A stretch of 36,427 nt of DNA, from positions 1 through 36,427 of IMG/VR virus record IMGVR_UViG_3300020438_000117; one strand, given 5' to 3'. A program made the position numbers and the translations under genes. Position 1 is the first letter of the stretch. Each line of letters begins with the position of its first letter. Positions 17,068 to 25,216 of the stretch are shown one piece after another. This DNA is from a virus. Below the pieces are notes generated by a model. That model was not told where the DNA came from. It saw only the letters and a list, made by a program, of their open reading frames with translations, and ran no database searches.

Positions 17068-19236
17068 TTAACTCACACAATCAATTACTTTAACAATTTC
17101 ACCTTGAGGTCTTCTCTTGGACATTACAGGTCTCAAAATTGCACCTACTCCAGTTTCACTATCTATATTTAGTTCTGGTAAATCATCGTATGCAATTTGA
17201 TTTACCAAACTACCACTAACAATTTGACCATTAATTATATTCAAATCAAAATTATCTAAAGTATCTGTATTTTCATATCCATTTCCAGGATCTTGAATAA
17301 TGACTCTATCAATGAATAACTCAGTTTCTTCCTCTTGAGCAGGATAATTTACACCAGGAGTAATCATTGTAAAACTAGTAATCTGACCATATGTGGGAGA
17401 ATTTGGATTCTTATCTACATGAGCTTGAGCATATGCACCACGACCTTGATCACATTCATCATCAATTGTTACTATGGGGTCGCTAGTATATCCACTACCA
17501 GGATTTGTGACTTCTACACCAACAATACTTGCAGTTCTTTGAATTTCACCGAATAAATCATCCTTATCAAATTTTCTAATAAAATTGCCAAGAACAGCTC
17601 TACCTGATCCTCCAATTCCATCTCCACCAAAAATTTCAATAAAAGCACCACCACAACTAGTAGGATTTCCTGTATTACAAGGATTAGCATTAGATGCGTT
17701 TGCAAGAGGACTTCCAAAAACTTCCCAAGAACCATATTCTTTTTCAAAATCTGTTGCCTTATTTGCTACTGCTTGAGTAAGTGCTGTTCCACTAAAAACT
17801 TTATCAAAATTCTTTTTAGCTTTTGAAACAGAAGATCCCTTTTGTATACCCTTACCAATAACAAACTTATTGCTTGGAGGGCATTTAGGTCCAGAAGCAC
17901 AATTTATCAAAGAACCAAATTTAGAAAGAATGTTGATGCCACCACTTAAGAAACTCTTGGCACTGAATGCAAATCCCAATACTTTAGTAACAGGGCCTAA
18001 AAGTGATCCTGTAACAGAATCAATCATGTTGATAACTTTATTATTAATTGCTCCTATTATTTGTTGTACTGCACATGGAACAGGATTTGTTATCTTTGGA
18101 ATTGCTGCAGAAATTAAATCACTAATTACACCACCCATAGCACCAATAATTTTCTTTCCAACACAAAAAATACCATCCAATAATGCACTAACTGGGCCCA
18201 TAAGACCTTCTTGAATCTTTGTAACCTTAGAAAGTGCTGCACTATATGGAAATGCTTTAGTAACCTGTGCAAAAATACCTGATGATAATTTGGACATTCC
18301 CTTACTAATTAATCCTTGTAATTTATCATTAACTGCACCTGTCATTTTATTGACAAATCCACTCATAGTTCCACTCATTATATTAGAAATATTTTTTATT
18401 TCATTAGACATATTAAGAATGGCATTTCCAGGTCCAGTAATTTTACTGAAAAAATTCTCCAATTGAGCCTGCATTTCATCAAAAGTATTATCCTTACATG
18501 GATCTGCGAGCATTATTGTTCTTCCTACAGTAATACTATCTGGTTTTTCACATGCCTCAATTGATGCAATAAGTTTATCTCTTTTTTCCTTTTCTTTAGG
18601 AGTAAGTTCATCATTTTTTACAGATTCTACATCCTTTAACTCTTCAGGATATTTTTCTTTAAGAGTTTTAATTTGTTCTTGTGCTTTTTCTCCTGGAGGA
18701 TTTGCTTTTATCAAATCTTTTGCAGTATCTACCTGTTCATCACTTAAGTTTGGAGGAGCAGGTGTTTTCTCTACTTCAACTACTCTAGATAAATCTACAT
18801 CTTGGTCTTCAGTTACTCCTCTATTCGCTTGGTCTTCAGTTGCTTTACTAAGAATATTATTAAGTTCCGATGCAGCATTCTCACTCTCCATCTGTGCTCT
18901 AAGAGCCTTACCATCAACTTTTACCGACCCATATGCAACCTGTCCATCCTTTAAATTAACTCTTGAAGGATTCTCATCAACAACCCTTGTCTGAGTATTT
19001 TGTGTATTATTAGTTGTAGTTTTAGTTTGTACTACTGCATTAGAGTTTCCAACTGCTTGATCCCTTGAACCACCTGGTTTATATACATCAGCATATCCTT
19101 GTGAACCAGGAGCATATGTGCTTTCAGTACCATCAGTATTAACTACAGTAATTGGAACTCCTGTTCCACCATACCTTAGTTGATTTCTAAGTTGTTGTTT
19201 CTTTTTTTCAAATTCCTCTTTTCTACTACTTGTCAT
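17068..19236 (-). CDS. Cysteine-rich virion/baseplate protein of unknown function (722 aa)
   Basis: I do not recognise a named family. The N-terminal ~240 residues are highly charged and Gln/Lys/Glu-rich, with probable disorder and coiled coil. Residues about 260-480 are a chain of amphipathic and hydrophobic helices rich in Gly, Ser, Ile and Leu, with no clear membrane topology. The C-terminal ~200 residues contain beta motifs NPGSGYTSDP, TPGVNYPAQ and DPGNGYENTD. At least a dozen cysteines are spread along the protein, including LINCASGPKC, NPCNTGNPTSC and a near-terminal DCVS. A clear ribosome site (AGGAG) precedes the ATG. Its place between the OB-fold hub protein and the needle-like protein suggests a central baseplate component. 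Similar large genes exist in cyanomyoviruses as I remember them, annotated only as structural. Confidence 0.6.
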   Translation of the reverse strand: MTSSRKEEFEKKKQQLRNQLRYGGTGVPITVVNTDGTESTYAPGSQGYADVYKPGGSRDQAVGNSNAVVQTKTTTNNTQNTQTRVVDENPSRVNLKDGQVAYGSVKVDGKALRAQMESENAASELNNILSKATEDQANRGVTEDQDVDLSRVVEVEKTPAPPNLSDEQVDTAKDLIKANPPGEKAQEQIKTLKEKYPEELKDVESVKNDELTPKEKEKRDKLIASIEACEKPDSITVGRTIMLADPCKDNTFDEMQAQLENFFSKITGPGNAILNMSNEIKNISNIMSGTMSGFVNKMTGAVNDKLQGLISKGMSKLSSGIFAQVTKAFPYSAALSKVTKIQEGLMGPVSALLDGIFCVGKKIIGAMGGVISDLISAAIPKITNPVPCAVQQIIGAINNKVINMIDSVTGSLLGPVTKVLGFAFSAKSFLSGGINILSKFGSLINCASGPKCPPSNKFVIGKGIQKGSSVSKAKKNFDKVFSGTALTQAVANKATDFEKEYGSWEVFGSPLANASNANPCNTGNPTSCGGAFIEIFGGDGIGGSGRAVLGNFIRKFDKDDLFGEIQRTASIVGVEVTNPGSGYTSDPIVTIDDECDQGRGAYAQAHVDKNPNSPTYGQITSFTMITPGVNYPAQEEETELFIDRVIIQDPGNGYENTDTLDNFDLNIINGQIVSGSLVNQIAYDDLPELNIDSETGVGAILRPVMSKRRPQGEIVKVIDCVS

Positions 19237-19261
19237 AATATTCTCCTACTTTTATTATTTA

Positions 19262-20248
19262 TCACTGAAGTTCAAAACTGTCCATAATTTCTTCTCTAGA
19301 TGCATTCATTGCATCTTCCCACGCAGCATCAGAAGTTAAATCTTCTGTAGGTGATGGTTTTGAGGAGGGAAATTGTTTAACGATTTCAGTATTATTTGCT
19401 TCAGTTATTGGTTTCCTCTCTCCAGAACGAACTATATCATCTGATATATCTACTTTATCTCCAACTTGAGGCCCTGCAGCCTCTCTTGCGGCAGTTCTTG
19501 CTCTCAACTCTGCTAATGTTAAATTAGTTGTTGATGCAGGAAGTCCATTTGCTTCTTCTCTCAACTCCTCATCAACCTCAGTTATAGCTTCCGATTTAGC
19601 CTCATCTCCATCCAATCCTTCTTCAACTTTTTCTTTAACTTTTTCATCAATTCTTTTCTGTGCTTCTTCATCTATTGGTGGTTCTTTCAAAGTATCTTTT
19701 TCAGGCTCAGTAGATACTCCACTTTTTTCTGTTTGCCCAGTTGCGTCTACTCTATCTTGTTTTGAAGTGGCATTTATTGCTAATGGAAAACATGAGGGAT
19801 TATCTCCTGTTGATTCATCAGTAGCAGTAAGAGGTAATTTCTTATCTGATCCTCCAGAATATCCACTTTTTATATCAAATCTACCTTTCCCATATTTAAT
19901 ACCTTTAGTTCTACCCAATACCCCCGTAATCATTGGTTCTTGCTTTGCATCATCCAGAAATATACCAACAACTACATCTCCTTGTGCTATTTTAATTTTT
20001 CTATCCCTATTTGCTGCACCAGTACCGTCAGTCACACCTAACATAACAAGTGCAAATACAATATTACTATCCTTTATTTCTTGACTAGAAGGATGATGGC
20101 CCATAATCGCCACTCTTCTTCGGTATCCAAATCCTCCTTGACCTTTGAATTGTTGTTCTTGAGAATCAAAAGGTAAAACTATACCAAGCCAATTTTTCCC
20201 ACCTCCGAAGAACTTTGTATCTATATCTTTGTCGTATAATGTTGCCAT
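19262..20248 (-). CDS. gp5-like baseplate hub OB-fold protein lacking a lysozyme domain
   Basis: Residues about 19-125 (KNWLGIVLPFDSQEQQ..., RVAIMGHHP..., VVGIFLDDAKQEPMITGVLG) match the OB-fold N-terminal domain of T4 gp5, including the GxHP turn and the closing VLG strand. T4 gp5 then carries a lysozyme domain and a beta-helix; here residues about 140-328 are instead a Glu/Lys/Ala-rich segment, probably helical or disordered (KVKEKVEEGLDGDEAKSEAI), with no lysozyme motif. It follows the gp27-like gene, the partner of gp5 in T4. No strong Shine-Dalgarno is seen before the ATG at 20248. Role inferred: the hub connector of the spike. The OB-fold call is fairly secure; peptidoglycan cleavage must lie elsewhere. 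Confidence 0.7.
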   Translation of the reverse strand: MATLYDKDIDTKFFGGGKNWLGIVLPFDSQEQQFKGQGGFGYRRRVAIMGHHPSSQEIKDSNIVFALVMLGVTDGTGAANRDRKIKIAQGDVVVGIFLDDAKQEPMITGVLGRTKGIKYGKGRFDIKSGYSGGSDKKLPLTATDESTGDNPSCFPLAINATSKQDRVDATGQTEKSGVSTEPEKDTLKEPPIDEEAQKRIDEKVKEKVEEGLDGDEAKSEAITEVDEELREEANGLPASTTNLTLAELRARTAAREAAGPQVGDKVDISDDIVRSGERKPITEANNTEIVKQFPSSKPSPTEDLTSDAAWEDAMNASREEIMDSFELQ

Positions 20249-20260
20249 TTTAATTAATTT

Positions 20261-21748
20261 CTATTTTAAATAAGGCAGAAACTTATCGTCTGTAATAGCA
20301 TTCAGATGCTGTTGTTCTTCAGATACTATATCATTAAAAGATCCACTCATAAGCAAAGAATCTGAAACATCACCTGATCCATCTACAGAGAATGAATCTG
20401 ATGTTCCATAAGAATCACGAATCAATTCAAGTGAAGTAACAGAACGACTATCATCAAGATAATGACATAGTGCCTGAATGATATATTGACCAGATGTTCT
20501 TTCATCAGGACCATCTATTCCTGAACAATATGCCACATTTTCTGTTTCTAATATAATTTTCATACCAACTTCCAAATTAGTATTACATGGAACAGTAATT
20601 GCAATTTTTTGAGAGAATAATATATTATATCTAGTGGATCCAGCAGCATACCAAAATTCAGGATTATTTTCTATAGAATCTGGGTCATCTCTATTTACCA
20701 TACCATCATCTGATAATGGTTTAACACTCATCACAGTAGTTTGAATTCTATGTGCAACTTGACCACTCTTTAAACCATCTTCGACAACTTCAGGTGTAGT
20801 AATCTCATCTTTTTTACCTAAAGGAGTAAAATCTTTATCTTTAATTAACCTATCTTTTTCAACACTAATATCTATTTCAGTGAATTTATATGAAGCAGGA
20901 TTAAAAAAGAAATTCTTACTAGCATAAACACCAGACTCAATTTGTTTTATAAGATTTTGATCTCTTAGTATATCAAATCTAGCAACTTTATATAAATTTT
21001 CACTAGAATCAATATCTGGAGTCTTACCATTATAATGATATGTTTCAGGAAAAGGTTTAGAACTTACCATTGAACTTATAGATTTGAATTTAAATCCACT
21101 ATTTGTTTGATAGAAAAAATATCCAGGATTTGCCTTACCTTTATTAGTAGCAGGAATAGATTGTCTTGCAAGTATACCTAATAATTCAAATGGAGTTTTT
21201 TGCATCCCATTTAACCTCATGGTATTCATAGTAGAATCCACTACATAGTCATCTTCTTTCATTTTAAATTTATTTTTCAAGATAACATCTTCCACAATGG
21301 ATGAAATTTTACCCTCAAGTTTTTCACCAACTTTTCCCATTTTATCTTGAAGTGCAACTACCGAATTAAATCTAATTTGAACCAATTCTTTAGTAGATTT
21401 TCTCTCTATTACCTGAACTTCATTAACAATAAGTTTTTTATGAATATTTTCATCTGATGCAAAATTTAATCCAGGACCAAGAGAAGTTTCTACTTGCATT
21501 CTAATTGTAGATCCAGCTTCTATTGGTAGTTGTCTAATAGTACCCAAAATACCTTTTTCACTAACACCCTCAACCGAACCAGTAGATAAAAGAGTTGCAA
21601 CTCCAGTTATATAAGGAGATAATAAATTTTCATAAAAATATATGCTAGTTATAGCTATTGAATTAGTTTTTATAACGTCCAATTCTTTCTTGTTTTTACC
21701 AGAAGATGTTATTATAAATTGTTTAACTGGTGATGCTTGTACTAACAT
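20261..21748 (-). CDS. gp27-like baseplate hub protein
   Basis: A 495-residue soluble protein with alternating beta strands and few cysteines, beginning MLVQASPVKQFIITSSGKNK. The N-terminal part (TSIYFYENLLSPYITGVATL) and the segment around 150-200 (ISSIVEDVILKNKF..., MQKTPFELLGILARQ) resemble T4 gp27 / GpD-type hub proteins, which form the ring on which the spike sits. The gene is 5 bases downstream of a tape-measure-like gene and immediately upstream of the gp5-like OB protein, the order expected for hub then spike. A GGGGGA ribosome site inside the upstream stop region precedes the ATG. The assignment leans on order and overall pattern; sequence identity to T4 gp27 is low by eye. Confidence 0.6.
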   Translation of the reverse strand: MLVQASPVKQFIITSSGKNKKELDVIKTNSIAITSIYFYENLLSPYITGVATLLSTGSVEGVSEKGILGTIRQLPIEAGSTIRMQVETSLGPGLNFASDENIHKKLIVNEVQVIERKSTKELVQIRFNSVVALQDKMGKVGEKLEGKISSIVEDVILKNKFKMKEDDYVVDSTMNTMRLNGMQKTPFELLGILARQSIPATNKGKANPGYFFYQTNSGFKFKSISSMVSSKPFPETYHYNGKTPDIDSSENLYKVARFDILRDQNLIKQIESGVYASKNFFFNPASYKFTEIDISVEKDRLIKDKDFTPLGKKDEITTPEVVEDGLKSGQVAHRIQTTVMSVKPLSDDGMVNRDDPDSIENNPEFWYAAGSTRYNILFSQKIAITVPCNTNLEVGMKIILETENVAYCSGIDGPDERTSGQYIIQALCHYLDDSRSVTSLELIRDSYGTSDSFSVDGSGDVSDSLLMSGSFNDIVSEEQQHLNAITDDKFLPYLK

Positions 21749-21753
21749 TTATT

Positions 21754-22782
21754 TTATCCCCCGTATACTCTTGGTTCTATAATTGATGGTGTCCTTCTGG
21801 TAGAAAATTGACTGCCCGAAGATTTAGATGCCATTTGAATAGGTACAATAATAGTCTGAGATGTATTATCCATATCCATAGAAGTATTTAATACATTATT
21901 AGGAGTCACATTTTTAGACATATTCTTATTCATATTCATCGAAGGAAGAGAAACTTTAGGAACCATGGATTTTGGTTTTGTAGATACATCTGCATCACTA
22001 GTATTATAATCTAAAGGATCGATTGGAATGCCAAATAAATTAGAAGTATCTGCAATCATTTCTTCTCTTGCACCAGGTCTTAGTACAGATTCATCTTTTA
22101 ATACTTCTGCAAGACCAGTTTTCCTAACGACTCCACCCATATGAAACTTAGGAATTGTTGATTCTTGATTCTCTACAATAACATTTAATGTATTAGATTT
22201 AGATGTATTTTGTGAAATATCAGGAACACTTTCAGTTTCAGATTTATCCTCAGAAGATGGTTCAATATCCAAATTAACATTAGTAGAATCAATCTGCTTA
22301 TTAAGAATATTCAAATCTTTTGATGCTTTATTTAAATCGTTGTTTATATTTTTAACTCCAAAAAGACCACCAACAGCATTATACAATCCCGTCATTCCAT
22401 TTGTTATAAATCGGAAAGTTTTAACAACTCCAGTCCAAATAGATTTAATCTTATTAAAGATATTTGTAATAGTTCTAATAATTTCAGGAAGTTTATTAGC
22501 TAGAAATCCTAACAATAAGTATCCAAAGAAATTTAATAATCTATCCTTTAAACTTGCAACAACACCACCAACTTTTCCAAATATACTATTAATAATTGGA
22601 ACTTTTATTTTTCCCTTCTTTTCAACATTTGCTTCCAAATTCTTTCTTTCTATCTTCTTTCTTTCATTATCAATTAAATTAGATTTTTTATACTCTAATT
22701 TTTTCAATTTCTTATTAGAAGTAACCAAATAACTTTTAATATTGGTTACATTTATTTTTAACTTTCGTACTTGAGTTTCCAT
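21754..22782 (-). CDS. Tape-measure-like tail protein, shorter paralogue (342 aa)
   Basis: It begins with Lys-rich helical segments (KLKINVTNIKS at 8-17, then a coiled coil). A hydrophobic helix with RLLNFFGYLLLGFLANK follows at 81-97, then more amphipathic helices to about residue 150 (FGVKNINNDLNKASKDL). The second half is polar with HMGGVVRKTGLAEVLKDES and a Met/Asn-rich tail. Hydrophobic helices with an MGGVV-type motif are usual in phage tail tape measures. The N-terminal third is clearly related to the gene immediately upstream: both have VTNIKS and RLLxFFGxxxxGFLANK. Three bases separate the two genes. A tape-measure or hub-chaperone function (the job of T4 gp29/gp28) is inferred from position after gp26/gp51. 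Confidence 0.55.
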   Translation of the reverse strand: METQVRKLKINVTNIKSYLVTSNKKLKKLEYKKSNLIDNERKKIERKNLEANVEKKGKIKVPIINSIFGKVGGVVASLKDRLLNFFGYLLLGFLANKLPEIIRTITNIFNKIKSIWTGVVKTFRFITNGMTGLYNAVGGLFGVKNINNDLNKASKDLNILNKQIDSTNVNLDIEPSSEDKSETESVPDISQNTSKSNTLNVIVENQESTIPKFHMGGVVRKTGLAEVLKDESVLRPGAREEMIADTSNLFGIPIDPLDYNTSDADVSTKPKSMVPKVSLPSMNMNKNMSKNVTPNNVLNTSMDMDNTSQTIIVPIQMASKSSGSQFSTRRTPSIIEPRVYGG

Positions 22783-22785
22783 ATC

Positions 22786-24282
22786 TTATACAAATATCCC
22801 CAACATACCAGAAACTCTCATAACGTCCTCATTACTAGGATCAACAGCACTTACATAAGGTAATGATTCACCATTTAGAGGTGGATTTGACATTGTTCCT
22901 TCACTTATACCTTTACCTTCAAGCACTGGTGGCATTACTTTAACACTACCATCCTTCATTCTATTTACTGTACCACCACCTTGCAACTGACTAACAACTG
23001 TTCCTTTATCCAGATTTACTTTATTTGCACCTGTAAGTTTATCAACTATACTACTACCACCCATATATCCACCAAGACCCAAAATACCAAGACCGATAGA
23101 ACCTATTAGAGTTGATCCTAGTTCTGGAAATAATACCATACCAACTAAAGTACTTACTAATGCAGAACCAGCAAGACCACCACCAATACCAGCACCAGTC
23201 TGAAAATTACTCTGTCCCATTTTTTTTCTATTAAAAGCATCCAATCCCATTCCAAGAGTACCAAGTAATCTACCACTACCTCTAAAACCCTTAATCCTAC
23301 TAAGACCCTTCATACCTCCAGTTCCTGTTGGTGTTTTTGGAATAGATGCTGTAGTAGTCTTAGCAGCTTTTGTCATAAAAGAAGGAAGTTTACCTGCTTG
23401 ACCTTTACCAAATCCCTGATTAAAAAATCCACTGACTCCTATATTACCTCTTCTGAATAATCTTAATTTATCACCAAAATTTGCCTTTCCTGCTATAAAT
23501 CTAGAATTAGAATCATTTAATTTACTTAAAGCTGTTCTACCTTTCGTAGTGTCCCACCACGGTTTTCCAACTTTTCCTAAACCTGTAGTACTCTGTTCAG
23601 TTGTACCCGAACCTCCAGTAGTCTTCTTACCACCAAAAAGACGACCAAGACCTATTGCCGATGCCAGTCCACGAATAGATTTGAATAAAAGATATAAATC
23701 TGCTACAGTCTTGAGAATTATACCTCCTACTACTAAACCAGCAATTAACTTCCAGTTCTTAGTTATAGTATCAAAAAACTTCCCAACTTTATCTGTATTC
23801 TTACTTAACCAATCTAATCCTTTATTAGCTAAAAATCCTGCACCTATCCAACCAAAGAATCCTAATAACCTACCAAAGATACCTTTAATAGGTGAAACAA
23901 CTTTATCAAATGTCTTACCTATTACAGATCCTAATTTTTTACCCTCTACATTACGCTCAGCTTCTGCTTGCTTTGCTTTCTTAGAAGATACTCTTATCTT
24001 GTTTATTTCTTCACTTTCTTTTGTAATTCTATTGGCAAAGTCTAATGCTAACTGATTCTGAATTTCTACAAGAATTCTATTAGTTTCAATTAGACTCTCT
24101 CCTAATGAATTATTAGGACTTTGATCTATAGCAGTATCGGGAGTAGACTTACGAAATATAGACGACAAAGACCGCATAGGTCGAAAAGACCCAATACCAC
24201 TAGAGAGTTTACCAATAGGACTCTTTATATTGGTTACTGTTAATTTTGGTCTTTTAGATGTCTGTAAGTTAATAAGTGCCAC
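22786..24282 (-). CDS. Tape-measure-like tail protein, longer paralogue (498 aa)
   Basis: The start is GTG at 24282, which overlaps the end of the gp51 reading frame by 14 bases, so the two are coupled. Residues 60-115 form a charged coiled coil. Residues 138-154 (RLLGFFGWIGAGFLANK) and 170-200 (a NWKLIAGLVVGGIILK helix) are hydrophobic. Residues about 365-415 are a second Gly-rich hydrophobic stretch (STLVGMVLFPELGSTLIG). In most tailed phages the tape-measure gene directly follows the frameshifted tail chaperone pair, and this is the gene in that slot. It shares VTNIKS and RLLxFFG with the next gene. At about 1.5 angstrom per residue, 498 residues would be short for a cyanomyovirus tail, so both paralogues together may be needed; that is speculation. 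Confidence 0.55.
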   Translation of the reverse strand: MALINLQTSKRPKLTVTNIKSPIGKLSSGIGSFRPMRSLSSIFRKSTPDTAIDQSPNNSLGESLIETNRILVEIQNQLALDFANRITKESEEINKIRVSSKKAKQAEAERNVEGKKLGSVIGKTFDKVVSPIKGIFGRLLGFFGWIGAGFLANKGLDWLSKNTDKVGKFFDTITKNWKLIAGLVVGGIILKTVADLYLLFKSIRGLASAIGLGRLFGGKKTTGGSGTTEQSTTGLGKVGKPWWDTTKGRTALSKLNDSNSRFIAGKANFGDKLRLFRRGNIGVSGFFNQGFGKGQAGKLPSFMTKAAKTTTASIPKTPTGTGGMKGLSRIKGFRGSGRLLGTLGMGLDAFNRKKMGQSNFQTGAGIGGGLAGSALVSTLVGMVLFPELGSTLIGSIGLGILGLGGYMGGSSIVDKLTGANKVNLDKGTVVSQLQGGGTVNRMKDGSVKVMPPVLEGKGISEGTMSNPPLNGESLPYVSAVDPSNEDVMRVSGMLGIFV

Positions 24283-24460
24283 TCTTTTGCTGTTGCTTTA
24301 AGTTTTCTTCTTCAATATATTGCTGGAGAAGTGAAACATATATTTCTCTTTCCCACGGAATCATATTTTCAAGTTCTGTTAAGCTATATTTATGGTGTTG
24401 CATCAGAGCAAAATTTGTCCGATAGTAATTCTCTAGACTCTCATGAGCTAGAGCTAACTG
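24269..24460 (-). CDS. 51: gp51-like C-terminal extension of gp26, reached by -1 frameshift
   Basis: In the frame -1 to gp26, an open stretch of 63 codons runs from the frameshift point to a TAA at 24269. It has no ATG or plausible ribosome site at its start; the first internal ATG is at codon 20. The product reads QLALAHESLENYYRTNFALM..., then LTELENMIPWEREIYVSLLQ..., the pattern I associate with gp51, the T4 baseplate-hub assembly catalyst, and with GT-type tail chaperones. Frameshifting at 24460-24466 would give a 302-residue gp26-51 fusion (239 + 63). The TAA overlaps the GTG start of the tape-measure-like gene. The reading frame and motif are directly visible; the fusion mechanism is inferred from the slip site. 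The alternative is independent initiation at the internal ATG, giving about 44 residues. Confidence 0.75.
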   Translation of the reverse strand, partial: QLALAHESLENYYRTNFALMQHHKYSLTELENMIPWEREIYVSLLQQYIEEENLKQQQKSGTY

Positions 24461-24466
24461 AAAAAA
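24431..24466 (-). promoter_or_regulatory. Programmed -1 ribosomal frameshift site with downstream hairpin
   Basis: On the minus strand the heptamer T TTT TTC (24466-24460) is in the gp26 zero frame and fits X XXY YYZ. gp26 terminates two codons later. Six bases after the heptamer, CTCTAG (24453-24448) pairs with CTAGAG (24436-24431) around an 11-base loop. The slip places ribosomes in the open gp51 frame. This is the arrangement known for tail-chaperone genes G/GT of lambda-type phages. Confidence 0.8.
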
Positions 24467-25176
24467 GATGCTAGACCCTCTATCGTCACGTCACTTTTTA
24501 CTTTAGTATTGGGATTAGTAACGTTAAGAGTATGAGCTAACTTAGGCATAGTATTAAAAAATTCTTCAACTTGTTTGAATTGTTTAGAGTTCATTTGTTC
24601 AACAAAATCTTTCAATTCCTTTTTACTACAATCAGTCGCATCCCATGCCTCCTCATTACTATATACTTGCTTAATACAAGACATAATAACATTAAGAGAT
24701 TGTTCGACCTCACTCTTCTCTCCACCCACTTCAAAATTAGTTTCAATAAATTGATTCAAAGATGGATAATTCATTTGTAATGATAAATCACTATCCAATT
24801 GAATAATATCAGAATGAGTATCAGATTTCTGAACTTTAATCGAATCAATATCTATTTCAACCTGAACCTGTGTTTCATTATCATCAGGACAAGTAATGTT
24901 AACTTCCACTGTTTCTCCAACTGATTTAGCACGAACATTTAGAAACAGATATTCAATATCAAATGTTGCCAATTTTTCAATTTTTATACCTCTACTTAAA
25001 ATACAATCACTAAGAACATCTTTAATTGCATTTGTAATTTGTTTAGAATCTTCTGATTCTAAAGCCATGATTAAGATTTTTTCTTCTTTAACTAAGAAAG
25101 GTCTATATTTAATCTTTTTTCCACTAGAAGGTAGAACCAATTCATATGTCGGTGTATTAATTTTTGGTAAAGGCAT
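24454..25176 (-). CDS. 26: gp26-like baseplate hub assembly chaperone
   Basis: A 240-residue soluble protein (MPLPKINTPTYELVLPSSGK...) with the T4 gp26 pattern: an N-terminal LPSSGKKIKYRPFLVKEEK strand region, a helix MALESEDSKQI, a beta segment VEVNITCPDDNE at about 88-105, and C-terminal helices FVEQMNSKQFKQVEEFF. T4 gp26 is 208 residues and is needed for hub assembly without being abundant in the particle. The gene ends at a -1 frameshift site that extends it into gp51. An upstream TATAAATA (25199-25206) and a TTAGGA ribosome site precede the ATG at 25176. As a frameshift chaperone pair, gp26 and gp26-51 would act on the tape measure encoded next. Confidence 0.8.
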   Translation of the reverse strand: MPLPKINTPTYELVLPSSGKKIKYRPFLVKEEKILIMALESEDSKQITNAIKDVLSDCILSRGIKIEKLATFDIEYLFLNVRAKSVGETVEVNITCPDDNETQVQVEIDIDSIKVQKSDTHSDIIQLDSDLSLQMNYPSLNQFIETNFEVGGEKSEVEQSLNVIMSCIKQVYSNEEAWDATDCSKKELKDFVEQMNSKQFKQVEEFFNTMPKLAHTLNVTNPNTKVKSDVTIEGLASFFS

Positions 25177-25198
25177 AATATCCTAATAACAATTCATA

Positions 25199-25206
25199 TA
25201 TTTATA
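25199..25206 (-). promoter_or_regulatory. T4-type late promoter TATAAATA upstream of gp26
   Basis: An exact TATAAATA on the minus strand, ending 22 bases before the gp26 ATG and lying between genes. It matches the T4 late consensus and is well placed to drive the hub/fibre block to its left. Confidence 0.7.
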
Positions 25207-25216
25207 TAGCAGGGTT

